DNA of 34,832 bases from an uncultured Clostridia bacterium (lineage in GTDB: Bacteria > Bacillota > Clostridia > Oscillospirales > Oscillospiraceae), in contig CAMNOV010000014.1 of assembly GCA_946547105.1 (NCBI GenBank), positions 1 to 34,832 of the forward strand. The letters run 5' to 3'. Position 1 is the stretch's first letter. Each line of letters opens with the position of its first letter. Under the pieces are notes generated by a model. The model was not told where the DNA came from and did no database searches. It was given only the letters and a program-made list of their open reading frames with translations. Below are positions 1-7,724 of this stretch, in pieces. A program made the position numbers and the translations under genes.

Positions 1-2
1 TC

Positions 3-806
3 TGCCCCGAGGGCGTGATCAACCAGGGCGACAGCGTGATCTTCATGAACTTCCGTCCCGACCGTGCCCGTGAAATGACCTGGGCGCTGAACCTGCCCGA
101 TTTTGACGGCTTTGCGCGCAAAAAGACCGTCTATCCTCTCAGTTACGTCTGCACCGCGCAGTACGACGAGACCCTGCCTCTGCCCATTGCCTATCCGCCC
201 GAGGAGCTGGTGAACACGCTCGGCGACATCGTCAGCGAGCACGGGCTCAAGCAGTTCCGCGTAGCCGAGACCGAGAAGTACGCCCACGTGACCTTCTTCT
301 TCAACGGCGGCGTCGAAAAGCAGTTTGAGGGCGAAGACCGCTGCCTGGTGCCTTCCCCGAAGGAGTTCCCGACCTACGACCTGATCCCGCAGATGAGTGC
401 CGCCAAGGTCGCCGACAAGCTCATCGAGGCCATCGCCTCCGACAAGTACGCTGTCGTCATCTGCAACTTCGCCAACTGCGACATGGTCGGTCACACCGGC
501 GTGATGGAAGCCGCCGTCGCCGCGGTCGAAGCGGTGGACGAGGCCGTCGGCCGCGTGCTTGCCGAGGTCGAGAAGCATCCGGATACCGTTCTGATGCTGA
601 CGGCCGACCACGGCAACGCGGACGTGATGTTCGACGAGACCGGCAAGGTCAACACTGCCCACACCACCAACCCCGTGCCCTTCGTCGTGCGCGAGAAGGG
701 GATCAGCCTGCATCCCGGCCGCCTGGCCGATATCGCCCCCACGATCCTGCACACCATCGGCATCGAGCAGCCCGCTGAAATGACCGGCCGCTGCCTGATC
801 GACTGA
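3..806 (+). CDS. gpmI: 2,3-bisphosphoglycerate-independent phosphoglycerate mutase, 3' part
   Basis: Interconverts 3- and 2-phosphoglycerate in glycolysis as a cytosolic metal-dependent enzyme of the alkaline phosphatase superfamily. The window begins inside the gene; the reading frame is open from base 3 and gives 267 residues, about the C-terminal half of a family that is usually near 510 residues. Visible family signatures are NFRPDRARE near the start, the metal-site stretches CDMVGHTG and TADHGNAD, and HTTNPVPF close to the C-terminus; the last part reads LADIAPTIL as in other members. The stop codon is followed by a good intrinsic terminator, so this is the last gene of its transcription unit. 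The product assignment is firm; the upstream end cannot be seen. Confidence 0.96.
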   Translation, partial: CPEGVINQGDSVIFMNFRPDRAREMTWALNLPDFDGFARKKTVYPLSYVCTAQYDETLPLPIAYPPEELVNTLGDIVSEHGLKQFRVAETEKYAHVTFFFNGGVEKQFEGEDRCLVPSPKEFPTYDLIPQMSAAKVADKLIEAIASDKYAVVICNFANCDMVGHTGVMEAAVAAVEAVDEAVGRVLAEVEKHPDTVLMLTADHGNADVMFDETGKVNTAHTTNPVPFVVREKGISLHPGRLADIAPTILHTIGIEQPAEMTGRCLID

Positions 807-823
807 TTTTTCTCATCATCCAA

Positions 824-852
824 AAGGAGAGCCTTTATGGCTCTCTTTTTTT
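824..852 (+). terminator. Intrinsic terminator after gpmI
   Basis: Stem GAGAGCC (827-833), loop TTTAT, stem GGCTCTC (839-845), extended by A-T pairs and followed by a run of seven T. It lies 18 bases after the gpmI stop codon. Confidence 0.9.
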
Positions 853-886
853 GTTCAAATATTTTAATTAAAATATGCCAAATATC

Positions 887-915
887 TTGCTTTTTCATCC
901 CTGTTCGAGTACAAT
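887..915 (+). promoter_or_regulatory. Sigma-A-type promoter for the E2-like / acyl ligase unit
   Basis: TTGCTT (887-892) and TACAAT (910-915) are separated by exactly 17 bases. The promoter sits between the gpmI terminator and the ATG at 970, which is preceded by an AGGGGGA ribosome site. Confidence 0.75.
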
Positions 916-969
916 CACTTATTGGATTTCACAATTCATTCACATATTTACACCGCAGGGGGAAAAACA

Positions 970-1860
970 ATGGCAGAAACCTATAAACGCCGACCGGGCG
1001 ACCGGCGCGACGGACGCCTGGTGAGAGATCTGCCCGGTCTCAACACCATCATGATGCACATCATGCCCAACCGCACCGATTCGGAGGTCTATCTCAATGA
1101 TAAGATCGACGTGACGGAGCTTTTGAAATATCTGGAGAAGAAAAACGCACAGCACCCGGATTACAAGACGACCGTTTTTCACTGCTTCATCCTCGCCATT
1201 GGTCGCATGGTGCGCGAGCGGCCGAAGATGAACCGCTTTATTCAGGGACGGCGGATGTATGAGCGCAATGAGATCAGCCTGAGCTTCGTTGCCAAGCGCC
1301 GCTTCAGCGATCATGCAGAGGAAGCGCTGATGTTTTTCACCCCGAAGGATGAGGATACGCTCGATACCTTCAGCTACCACGTGGCCGGGGAGATCCGGGA
1401 GATGCGCAAGAGCGAGCACTCCGCCGGCGGCATCGACAGCGTGATCGACGGTTTCGCCAAGATCCCGCGCCTGCTGCTGATGCTGGCGATCCGCATTATC
1501 CGCTATCTGGATTTCTGGGGCGTCAATCCCAAGGCTTTGACCGACGGCGACACGAACTATTCCACTGTGCTGCTCTCGAACCTCGGCAGCATCAAAGGAC
1601 CCGCCGTTTATCATCACCTGAATAACTACGGTACTAACAGCATCATGGTCACCATTGGCACCATCCATAAGGAAGAGCTGATCATGGAAGACGGCTCCAA
1701 GCAGGTCCGCGACGTGGTCGATATCGGCGCCACGCTCGACGAGCGCATCGCCGACGGCTTTTACTTCGTGCGCAGCCTGAAGCTTGTCAAGTATATTTTC
1801 GCGCATCCCGAGCTTCTGGACCGCCCCTTCGGCGAGCCCAGCGGCTTTGATTTCAAATAA
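970..1860 (+). CDS. Lone 2-oxoacid dehydrogenase E2-type acyltransferase domain protein, catalytic His replaced
   Basis: Unknown function; 296 residues. The fold call rests on similarity to the catalytic core of dihydrolipoamide acyltransferases and chloramphenicol acetyltransferase: FHCFILAIGRMVRERPKMN resembles the trimer-core helix, LSNLGSI resembles the E2 ISNLG stretch, and IMVTIGTIHKE is followed by DERIADGFYF where E2 enzymes have DHRxxDG. The active-site His is therefore Glu258, while Asp262-Gly263 are kept. There is no lipoyl domain, no E3-binding domain and no neighbouring E1 or E3 gene. The ATG at 970 has a strong AGGGGGA site; an in-frame TTG at 922 lies too close to the promoter to be the start. 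It is the first gene of a unit with the acyl ligase 20 bases downstream, so a CoA-thioester or acyl-transfer role is a reasonable inference, not shown. Confidence 0.75.
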   Translation: MAETYKRRPGDRRDGRLVRDLPGLNTIMMHIMPNRTDSEVYLNDKIDVTELLKYLEKKNAQHPDYKTTVFHCFILAIGRMVRERPKMNRFIQGRRMYERNEISLSFVAKRRFSDHAEEALMFFTPKDEDTLDTFSYHVAGEIREMRKSEHSAGGIDSVIDGFAKIPRLLLMLAIRIIRYLDFWGVNPKALTDGDTNYSTVLLSNLGSIKGPAVYHHLNNYGTNSIMVTIGTIHKEELIMEDGSKQVRDVVDIGATLDERIADGFYFVRSLKLVKYIFAHPELLDRPFGEPSGFDFK

Positions 1861-1880
1861 GATCGCAGGAGAACAGGGAA

Positions 1881-3617
1881 ATGGAAACGATTACCGCAAA
1901 AACGCCCTGGGAGCCCTTTATGGGTGAAGTTCCCATGCATCTGGATTATTTCCAGGGCACGATGTTCGAGGCCGTGGAAAAGGTCGCCCGGGAGCATCCT
2001 GATTTCACCGCCTTCACCTTTATGGGCAAGGCCACCAGCTACCGCACGCTGATCGAGGAGACGGAGCGCTGCGCCCGCGCGCTGCGCGCTGTCGGCGTGA
2101 AGGAGGGCGACAAGCTCACCATCGCCATGCCCAACTGCCCGCAGGCTATTTACATGTTCTACGGCGTCAACCGTGTCGGCGCGATTGCCAACATGATCCA
2201 TCCGCTGTCCGCGGAGAAGGAGATCGAATTCTATCTGAACGTCTCCGACAGCAAGATCGCCATCACGCTCGACCAGTTCTACGGCAAATTTGCCAGCATC
2301 CTCGCCAACACCGGCGTAGAGACGCTGATCATCGCCACCATCAAGGACGCGCTCAGCCCCTTGATGAAGATCGGCTACCAGCTGACGCAGGGCCGCAAGA
2401 TCGCGAAGGTCCCGGCGGACGCGCCGAAGGTGCTGCTGTGGAAGAACTTCCTGAAAAAGGCGAAGGAATTCTCCGCTGATCCCGCCGTCAGGCGCGCGGC
2501 CGAAGATCCCGCCGTCATCCTCTATTCCGGCGGCACCACCGGCACCACCAAGGGCATCGTGCTTACCAACCTCAACTTCAACGCCCTCGGCCAGCAGGTC
2601 GTAGCGGCCAACCCCATCTTCAAGCCCGGCGACAAGATGCTCGCCGCCATGCCGCTTTTCCACGGCTTCGGTCTCGGTGTCTGCGTGCATACGATGCTCT
2701 CCCAGGGCGGCCACTGCATCCTGATCCCGCGCTTCACCGCTGCAAGCTATGCCAAGGACCTGGTCAAGTACCGCTGCAACCTCATCGCCGGCGTGCCGAC
2801 GCTGTATGAAGCGCTGCTGCGCCTGCCCAGCATGGAAGGCGCCGATCTGAGCTGCCTCAAGGGCGTATTCTCCGGCGGCGACAGCCTGTCCATCGAGCTG
2901 AAAAAGAAATTTGACAAGTTCCTCGCCGACCACGGCGCCACCATCCAGGTGCGCGAGGGCTACGGCACCACCGAGACCGTCACCGCCTGCTGCCTGACGC
3001 CGCTGACCAAGGCCAAGGAGGGCAGCATCGGCATCCCGTTCCCGGACACCTATATCAAGGTCGTCGAGCCCGGCACCGACAAGGAACTGCCTTACGGCCA
3101 GGAGGGCGAGATCCTGCTCGCCGGACCGACGGTCATGAAGGAATACATGAAACACCCCGAGGAGACCGCCCAGACCCTGCGCCGCCATGCCGACGGCCTC
3201 ACCTGGGTCTATACCGGCGACCTGGGCGTGATGGACGAGGAAGGCTTCATTTACTTCCGCGGCCGCGCCAAGCGCATGATCATTTCCTCCGGCTACAACG
3301 TTTATCCCGCGCAGATCGAGAACATCCTCGACGCCAACGACAAGGTGCAGATGAGCTGTGTGATCGGCGTGCCCGACGCCTACAAGATGCAGAAGGTCAA
3401 GGCCTTCGTCAAGCTCGCCGCCGACGTGCCCGCGACGGAAGAGACCAAGCAGGAGCTGCTGGACTACTGCCGCAAGCATATCGCCAAGTACGCCATGCCT
3501 TACGACATCGAATTTCGCGACGAGATGCCGAAGACCCTGGTCGGCAAGGTGGCCTATCGCGTGCTCGAGGAGCAGGAACTGGACAAGATCAAAGCGCAGG
3601 AAGGGAAAACCGCATGA
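1881..3617 (+). CDS. AMP-dependent acyl-CoA synthetase / acid-CoA ligase
   Basis: Activates a carboxylic acid with ATP to an acyl-adenylate and then, in most relatives, to an acyl-CoA. The 578-residue protein has the ANL-superfamily motifs in order: the phosphate-binding loop YSGGTTGTTKG (about 215-225), YGTTET (361-366), YTGDLG with the ribose-binding Asp447, the hinge GRAKRMIISSGYNVYP, and the C-terminal catalytic Lys556 in LVGKVAYR. Overall it resembles medium/long-chain fatty acid ligases, but substrate cannot be read from the sequence. An AGGAG site precedes the ATG. It follows the E2-like gene by 20 bases and is closed by a strong terminator, so the two form a dicistron; the ligase may supply the acyl donor for the E2-like protein (inference). 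Confidence 0.9.
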   Translation: METITAKTPWEPFMGEVPMHLDYFQGTMFEAVEKVAREHPDFTAFTFMGKATSYRTLIEETERCARALRAVGVKEGDKLTIAMPNCPQAIYMFYGVNRVGAIANMIHPLSAEKEIEFYLNVSDSKIAITLDQFYGKFASILANTGVETLIIATIKDALSPLMKIGYQLTQGRKIAKVPADAPKVLLWKNFLKKAKEFSADPAVRRAAEDPAVILYSGGTTGTTKGIVLTNLNFNALGQQVVAANPIFKPGDKMLAAMPLFHGFGLGVCVHTMLSQGGHCILIPRFTAASYAKDLVKYRCNLIAGVPTLYEALLRLPSMEGADLSCLKGVFSGGDSLSIELKKKFDKFLADHGATIQVREGYGTTETVTACCLTPLTKAKEGSIGIPFPDTYIKVVEPGTDKELPYGQEGEILLAGPTVMKEYMKHPEETAQTLRRHADGLTWVYTGDLGVMDEEGFIYFRGRAKRMIISSGYNVYPAQIENILDANDKVQMSCVIGVPDAYKMQKVKAFVKLAADVPATEETKQELLDYCRKHIAKYAMPYDIEFRDEMPKTLVGKVAYRVLEEQELDKIKAQEGKTA

Positions 3618-3618
3618 T

Positions 3619-3652
3619 GAAAAGCCCGCACGATTTTTGTGCGGGCTTTTTT
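3619..3652 (+). terminator. Intrinsic terminator after the acyl ligase
   Basis: Stem AAAGCCCGCAC (3621-3631) pairs with GTGCGGGCTTT (3639-3649), loop GATTTTT, followed by a T run. It starts right after the ligase stop codon. Confidence 0.93.
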
Positions 3653-3712
3653 GGAACTTTTACCGCTTTCCGCCGTCAAAAGAAGCAAGAAGAACAGGGG
3701 GAGGTCTCTGCC

Positions 3713-4312
3713 ATGAAAAGAATCATACCGCTTCTGCTTGCTCTGCTGCTGCTCGGCGCCTGTGCCAGAGCGCCGCAGACGGCGTCTGCGCCGGATCCGA
3801 CAAAAGCTCCGGAACTGACTGCATCACCCGCACCGTCCGACGCCGAGAGTACAAGCGAAAAGGAGATGGATGACATGAACCATGAAACCGTCACGCTTGA
3901 CGGCCGGGACAGCTATCTGCGCCTGACCTTGCCCGAAAACTGGAGCTGGACGGAAGGGGAGACGGTCGAGGATCGGTCAACTCTGATTCTGACGCCGACG
4001 ACGAACGACGGCTTCCGTGTGGATCTCGTCTGGTGGGCGTCCTTCGGCATGTGCGGGACCGGGGTCGACTTCAGCGAGTATACGCTGCCGGACGGCCGAA
4101 CGGCGACGCTGGCTGTGGATAAGAGCGGCGATCAGGTCTGGTGGACGCTGATCCTGCCGGATAGTCCCGATCAGTTTACCATCCAGTTCGGCGCGCCCCA
4201 GTCGGTGATCGACGCGCATCAGGCCGAGATCGATGCGATGCTGGAAAGCCTGCAGCTCGGCTCGCTGTCGCACATCCCGCCCCAGCCGACCGCGCCGCTT
4301 GTCGATAAGTGA
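3713..4312 (+). CDS. Small predicted lipoprotein of unknown function
   Basis: Not a family I recognise; 199 residues. The N-terminus is a lipoprotein signal: two positive residues, a leucine-rich core and the lipobox LLGAC with the lipid-modified Cys at residue 17. A Pro/Ala/Thr/Ser-rich linker follows to about residue 50, then a compact domain rich in Trp and beta-type sequence. The protein should be anchored on the outer face of the cytoplasmic membrane. The ATG at 3713 is chosen because GGGGGAGG lies just upstream and the signal peptide begins there; upstream in-frame codons run through the preceding terminator. No clear promoter is visible between that terminator and the start. The gene converges on the minus-strand DUF4830 gene. 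Confidence 0.85.
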   Translation: MKRIIPLLLALLLLGACARAPQTASAPDPTKAPELTASPAPSDAESTSEKEMDDMNHETVTLDGRDSYLRLTLPENWSWTEGETVEDRSTLILTPTTNDGFRVDLVWWASFGMCGTGVDFSEYTLPDGRTATLAVDKSGDQVWWTLILPDSPDQFTIQFGAPQSVIDAHQAEIDAMLESLQLGSLSHIPPQPTAPLVDK

Positions 4313-4326
4313 AAGATTTTTGACAA

Positions 4327-4355
4327 ACAGACCACCGGCTCAGCCGGTGGTCTGT
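4327..4355. terminator. Shared hairpin between two convergent genes
   Basis: A perfect 13-bp stem (4327-4339 with 4343-4355) with a three-base loop lies between the convergent lipoprotein and DUF4830 genes. The T-runs on both sides are poor, so termination strength is uncertain. The loop is TCA on the + strand, which is the TGA stop codon of the minus-strand gene, so the 3' end of that gene forms half of the stem. Confidence 0.7.
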
Positions 4356-4804
4356 TCATGATTCGGTCTCAGCTCGTGCATGAAGCCGTCCAGCGAGGCT
4401 GTGTGAATGTCGCCTCCGATCACGCGCCCCTGCCAGACGTAGAGCGTGACCCACACGGTCTGCTCGCAGTTAGGGTAGTTTTTCAGCTGATACTGGTACT
4501 GATCCACGTTTTTTCCCTCATAATCGCTCAGATCATACCCGCCCTTCTGCATTAGTGCATTGTAATCCGCCATCGCCCCCTCGCTGCAGTCCGGGATCCT
4601 GACGATGTTTGCCTCTTCCGTCTCCGGATCGGCCTGCCAGCCGAGCGAATCAAGAAAAGCCATGCGATCCTCCTTCGAAGCGGCGTTTTTTTCACCGCCG
4701 GGGAGAAAACGAACGATCAGGATCAGCATCAAAAGCGCCAGGATCGACAGCGCGACGATCTTTCCGGCATGCTTTCGTTTCCATTCGCCCTTTTTTTCAT
4801 GCAT
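4340..4804 (-). CDS. DUF4830-type membrane-anchored protein
   Basis: Function unknown. The protein has a short basic N-terminus, one membrane segment (roughly residues 16-34, VALSILALLMLILIVRFLP) and an extracytoplasmic domain. That domain matches my memory of the Firmicutes family DUF4830: FLDSLGWQ, a YNALMQKGGYDLSDYEGK stretch, NYPNCEQTVWVTLYVW and VIGGDIHTASLDGFMHEL. The ATG at 4804 (154 residues) is preferred because GAGGTG lies seven bases upstream; a GTG two codons earlier (4810) would overlap that site. The gene is alone on the minus strand, with no convincing promoter found upstream, although a 12-bp palindrome lies there. Its 3' end forms a hairpin shared with the opposite gene. Confidence 0.82.
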   Translation of the reverse strand: MHEKKGEWKRKHAGKIVALSILALLMLILIVRFLPGGEKNAASKEDRMAFLDSLGWQADPETEEANIVRIPDCSEGAMADYNALMQKGGYDLSDYEGKNVDQYQYQLKNYPNCEQTVWVTLYVWQGRVIGGDIHTASLDGFMHELRPNHEQTTG

Positions 4805-4841
4805 ATCCACTCACCTCGTGATACAATATGCCCGCTGAGAC

Positions 4842-4853
4842 CGGGATATCCCG
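4842..4853. repeat. 12-bp perfect palindrome upstream of the DUF4830 gene
   Basis: CGGGATATCCCG is self-complementary and lies 38 bases before the ATG of the minus-strand gene, in the divergent region shared with the pseudouridine synthase gene. It could be an operator or chance; nothing else supports a role. Confidence 0.4.
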
Positions 4854-4941
4854 AAAAAACAGTCAATTCTTATCGCTAATTCACAGGAATGGCGAGTGAA
4901 ATTTGTTGATATTGACGGTATGAATTCTTACAGAGATGATG

Positions 4942-4947
4942 TATAAT
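4942..4947 (+). promoter_or_regulatory. Possible -10 element for the pseudouridine synthase gene
   Basis: A perfect TATAAT lies 52 bases before the ATG at 4999. No good -35 lies 16-18 bases upstream; the nearest, TTGACG at 4912-4917, is 24 bases away. The call is therefore weak. Confidence 0.4.
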
Positions 4948-4998
4948 GTTTACATAATTATGACAATTTGAATCTTTATCGAAACAGGCGGAAACTAT

Positions 4999-5730
4999 AT
5001 GGCGACAATGCGTCTGGATAAGCTTTTGTGCGACCTGGGCCTTGGCTCCCGCCGCGAGGTAAGGGACTGGATCCGTGCCGGGCGTGTCTCGATCGACGGC
5101 ACTCCGGTACGCAGCCCGGAGCTGAAGCTGGATCCCGCGAGCTGCTCGGTTTCGCTGGACGGGAAAGCGCTTCGCTATCAGGTAGATCATTACTATATGA
5201 TGGATAAGCCCGTCGGCGTGATCACGGCGACGGAGGATCCCGCGCAGAAGACGGTGCTGGATCTGCTGCCGCCGGAGCTGCAGAGACTGGGGCTGTTTCC
5301 GGTCGGCCGGCTGGACAAGGATACCAGCGGACTGCTGATCCTGACGAACGACGGTGATTTTTCCCATCGGGTGACCGCGCCGAAGGCGGGCGTGGAGAAG
5401 CGTTATCTGGCGGAAGTGGACGGGATCCCGGATGCCGATGACGTCAGCGCCTTTGCCGCCGGCCTCATCCTTGGCGACGGAACCAAATGTCTGCCGGCCG
5501 GGCTTGAATGCCTTGGCGGCGGGCGCTGCATCGTCACGGTGCAGGAAGGGAAGTATCACCAGGTCAAGCGGATGCTCGCTTCCCGCGGCAAACCGGTGCT
5601 TTCGCTCCGCCGTCTGTCGATCGGAGCGCTGGAATTGGACGAAACGCTTGGCCCGGGCGGGATCCGCGAACTGGATCAGCAGGAATTGTGCACTGTGTTT
5701 TTGGACAGAAAGCCGAAAACCAAGGCTTAA
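4999..5730 (+). CDS. rsuA: RsuA-family rRNA pseudouridine synthase
   Basis: Isomerises a uridine to pseudouridine in rRNA; RsuA-type enzymes act on the small subunit (U516 in E. coli). The 243-residue protein opens with an S4 RNA-binding domain (MRLDKLLCDLGLGSRREV, residues 4-21) and continues into the catalytic domain with GRLDKDTSGLLILTNDGD, which holds the catalytic Asp, and KRYLAEVDG. The late stretch EGKYHQVKRMLAS is also typical. The ATG at 4999 has only a weak purine-rich site upstream. The gene appears to be monocistronic: it is divergent from the DUF4830 gene, and the next gene downstream has its own promoter. RsuA is favoured over RluB/RluE by overall pattern and length, without certainty about the exact target base. 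Confidence 0.9.
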   Translation: MATMRLDKLLCDLGLGSRREVRDWIRAGRVSIDGTPVRSPELKLDPASCSVSLDGKALRYQVDHYYMMDKPVGVITATEDPAQKTVLDLLPPELQRLGLFPVGRLDKDTSGLLILTNDGDFSHRVTAPKAGVEKRYLAEVDGIPDADDVSAFAAGLILGDGTKCLPAGLECLGGGRCIVTVQEGKYHQVKRMLASRGKPVLSLRRLSIGALELDETLGPGGIRELDQQELCTVFLDRKPKTKA

Positions 5731-5798
5731 TTGAAGACCTTTTTCGACGGATCGATCACATTTATAAAAAATTTAACAAAAAGCTGCTGCATTTTCTA

Positions 5799-5827
5799 TT
5801 GAAAATCACCGGAAAATGCGATATGAT
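5799..5827 (+). promoter_or_regulatory. Sigma-A-type promoter of the CdaR-like regulator
   Basis: TTGAAA (5799-5804) and TATGAT (5822-5827) have a 17-base spacer. The -10 lies within one arm of an 8-bp inverted repeat (5818-5825 and 5865-5872). Transcription would begin near 5834. Confidence 0.8.
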
Positions 5828-5872
5828 GAGTGCCACTTAAACATAGGGCATTGGTGCTTTTAACCATATCGC
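5818..5872. repeat. Inverted repeat flanking the regulator's transcription start
   Basis: GCGATATG (5818-5825) overlaps the -10 box and its exact complement CATATCGC (5865-5872) ends just before the GGGGAGG ribosome site. The arms are 39 bases apart. This could be a pair of operator half-sites for autoregulation, or an RNA stem if transcription started further upstream. Confidence 0.5.
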
Positions 5873-5887
5873 AGGGGAGGAACAAAT

Positions 5888-6982
5888 ATGTCCAGCAGAA
5901 TTTTTCAGAATGTGATCACCCAGATGAAAGACAATCTCGACCGCACGGTCGGCGTTGTGGACGAGCAGGGCTTTGTGATCGCGGCCAGTGAGCTTGCCCT
6001 AATCGGTTCTCACATGAGCGATTTTCACGTCAGGGAGCTTGACGGCACGGATCGCCCTCAGCTGATGGGCAGCCGCTATTATATGCCGCTCGTGTTCTCC
6101 GGTCAGAACCTGGAATTTGCCGCTTTTGCCGAGGGGAACGACGCCATGGCCCGCACCGTCTGCGCGCTGGCGGCCGTCGCCTTCAACGAGGCAAAGGAAA
6201 ACTACGAAGAAAAGCACAACAAGGTCGCTTTCCTGAAGAACATCATTTCCGATAATATCCTGCCCGGCGACGTTTACGTGCGCGCCAAGGAGCTTCACTT
6301 CGTCACCGACGAGCCGCGGACCGTTCTGCTGGTTCGCCAGATGAACAATCCCGACGTCTCCGCGCTGGAGCTGCTGCAGCGGCTGTTTCCGGACAAGCAG
6401 CACGACTTTGTCATCAATATCAACGAGTCTGATATCGTTGTGATCCGCGGCGGGAGCTATGCCGATCCCCATGCCGAAATGCTCAAGTCCGCCTCCGAGA
6501 TCGAGAATTCGCTGCAGGAGGAGCTCGGCGTCAAGTGCGTGATCGGCATCAGCACCGAAGCCAACCACCTGCGCGAGCTTGCTGACCGCTACAAAGAGGC
6601 CCAGGTGGCCATCGAGGTCGGCCGCGTTTTCGAGACCGAGAAAAATATCATCAACTATGAAAGCCTCGGCCTCGGCCGCATCATTTATCAGCTTCCCACC
6701 ACCCTTTGCGAAATGTTCCTCAACGAGGTCTTCAAGAAGAGTCCGATCGAGACGCTGGACGAAGATACCATCGACACGATCAACCGCTTCTTTGAAAATA
6801 ACCTGAACGTCTCCGAGACCTCGCGCAAGCTCTTTGTCCACCGCAATACTCTGGTCTACCGGCTGGAGAAGATCAAAAAGATCACCGGACTTGATCTGCG
6901 CGAATTCGACCACGCCATCGTCTTCAAGGTGGCCATGATGGTCAAGCAGTATCTGGATTCTCTGAACAACACCCGCTACTGA
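5888..6982 (+). CDS. CdaR/PucR-family transcriptional regulator
   Basis: A 364-residue DNA-binding regulator. The N-terminal part (about 1-130) resembles the sugar-diacid recognition domain: QNVITQMKDNLDRTVGVVDEQGFVIAAS. A GGDEF-like middle follows. The C-terminal part (about 295-360) is the PucR-type helix-turn-helix: FFENNLNVSETSRKLFVHRN followed by TLVYRLEKIKKITGLDLR. Relatives such as CdaR activate sugar-diacid catabolism, but no such genes are nearby; the next gene is ftsE, 49 bases downstream, so the ligand and targets are open. The ATG at 5888 has GCAGGGGAGG upstream. The gene has its own promoter with an inverted repeat around it, which suggests autoregulation. The family call is firm; the biological role is unknown. 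Confidence 0.85.
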   Translation: MSSRIFQNVITQMKDNLDRTVGVVDEQGFVIAASELALIGSHMSDFHVRELDGTDRPQLMGSRYYMPLVFSGQNLEFAAFAEGNDAMARTVCALAAVAFNEAKENYEEKHNKVAFLKNIISDNILPGDVYVRAKELHFVTDEPRTVLLVRQMNNPDVSALELLQRLFPDKQHDFVININESDIVVIRGGSYADPHAEMLKSASEIENSLQEELGVKCVIGISTEANHLRELADRYKEAQVAIEVGRVFETEKNIINYESLGLGRIIYQLPTTLCEMFLNEVFKKSPIETLDEDTIDTINRFFENNLNVSETSRKLFVHRNTLVYRLEKIKKITGLDLREFDHAIVFKVAMMVKQYLDSLNNTRY

Positions 6983-7031
6983 TCCCTGCCCGGCGGGTGC
7001 ATTTATCCCAAGAGGGAGGAAACGCACAAAC

Positions 7032-7724
7032 ATGGTTGAAATGAAAAACGTGAAGGTCGTCTATCAGAGCAGCGACACCGTCGCTCTGGACGATGTGAGC
7101 ATGAGCATCAAGGAGGGCGAATTCGTCTTCCTGGTCGGTCCGTCCGGCTCCGGCAAGACGACCGTTATGAAGCTCATCACCGGCGAGATCCGCGCCGACG
7201 CCGGCCAGATCATGGTCAACGACTTCAACATGCGCACGATCCGCCGCCGGAAGCTGCCCAAAATGCGGCGTACGATCGGCGCGATCTTCCAGGATTATCG
7301 CCTGATCGAAAACATGAACGTCTACGACAACGTGGCCTTCGCCATGCGCGTTGTCGGCGCTCCCAACCGCGAGATCCGCAAGCGCGTGCCCTACGTGCTG
7401 GAACTTGTCGGACTGGAAGGGCGTGAAAAGCGCCTGCCGAACGAGTTGTCCGGCGGCGAGCAGCAGCGCGTGGCGATCGCGCGTGCGCTGGTCAACAATC
7501 CGCGCATGATCGTCGCCGACGAGCCTACCGGCAACCTGGACCCGGTGCGCAGCCTGGAGCTGATGCTGCTGTTTGAGAAGATCAACGAGATGGGGACGAC
7601 GATCCTTGTCGTCACGCATGAGAAGGAGCTGGTCAACGCGTTTTCCAAGCGCGTGATCTCCATTGAGGGCGGTCACGTGGCCAGCGACGGAATGGATGGG
7701 TATTTCAGCTATGAGATTGAGTAG
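7032..7724 (+). CDS. ftsE: Cell division ATP-binding protein FtsE
   Basis: ATPase half of the FtsEX complex, which sits on the cytoplasmic face of the membrane at the division site and uses ATP to switch extracellular peptidoglycan hydrolases through FtsX. The 230-residue protein shows Walker [10 protein letters not shown], a Q-loop IFQDYRLIE, the ABC signature [15 protein letters not shown], Walker B with DEPTGNLDP and the H-loop VVTHEKEL. All catalytic residues are present. The ATG at 7032 follows an AGAGGGAGG site. It overlaps ftsX by 14 bases, the usual arrangement. No separate promoter was found, so transcription may come from the regulator gene upstream. Confidence 0.97.
   Translation: MVEMKNVKVVYQSSDTVALDDVSMSIKEGEFVFLVGPSGSGKTTVMKLITGEIRADAGQIMVNDFNMRTIRRRKLPKMRRTIGAIFQDYRLIENMNVYDNVAFAMRVVGAPNREIRKRVPYVLELVGLEGREKRLPNELSGGEQQRVAIARALVNNPRMIVADEPTGNLDPVRSLELMLLFEKINEMGTTILVVTHEKELVNAFSKRVISIEGGHVASDGMDGYFSYEIE

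Noticed and set aside
1761-3479. A 572-codon minus-strand frame opposite the acyl ligase
   Set aside because: Shadow of a gene whose full motif set is on the + strand.
3614-3712. Extended N-terminus of the small lipoprotein starting at the ligase stop codon
   Set aside because: The extension would be translated from the terminator hairpin and would precede a normal lipoprotein signal peptide; the ATG at 3713 has GGGGGAGG upstream.
4912-4947. TTGACG and TATAAT as a full promoter for the pseudouridine synthase gene
   Set aside because: The spacer would be 24 bases, too long for a sigma-A promoter; only the -10 was kept, at low confidence.
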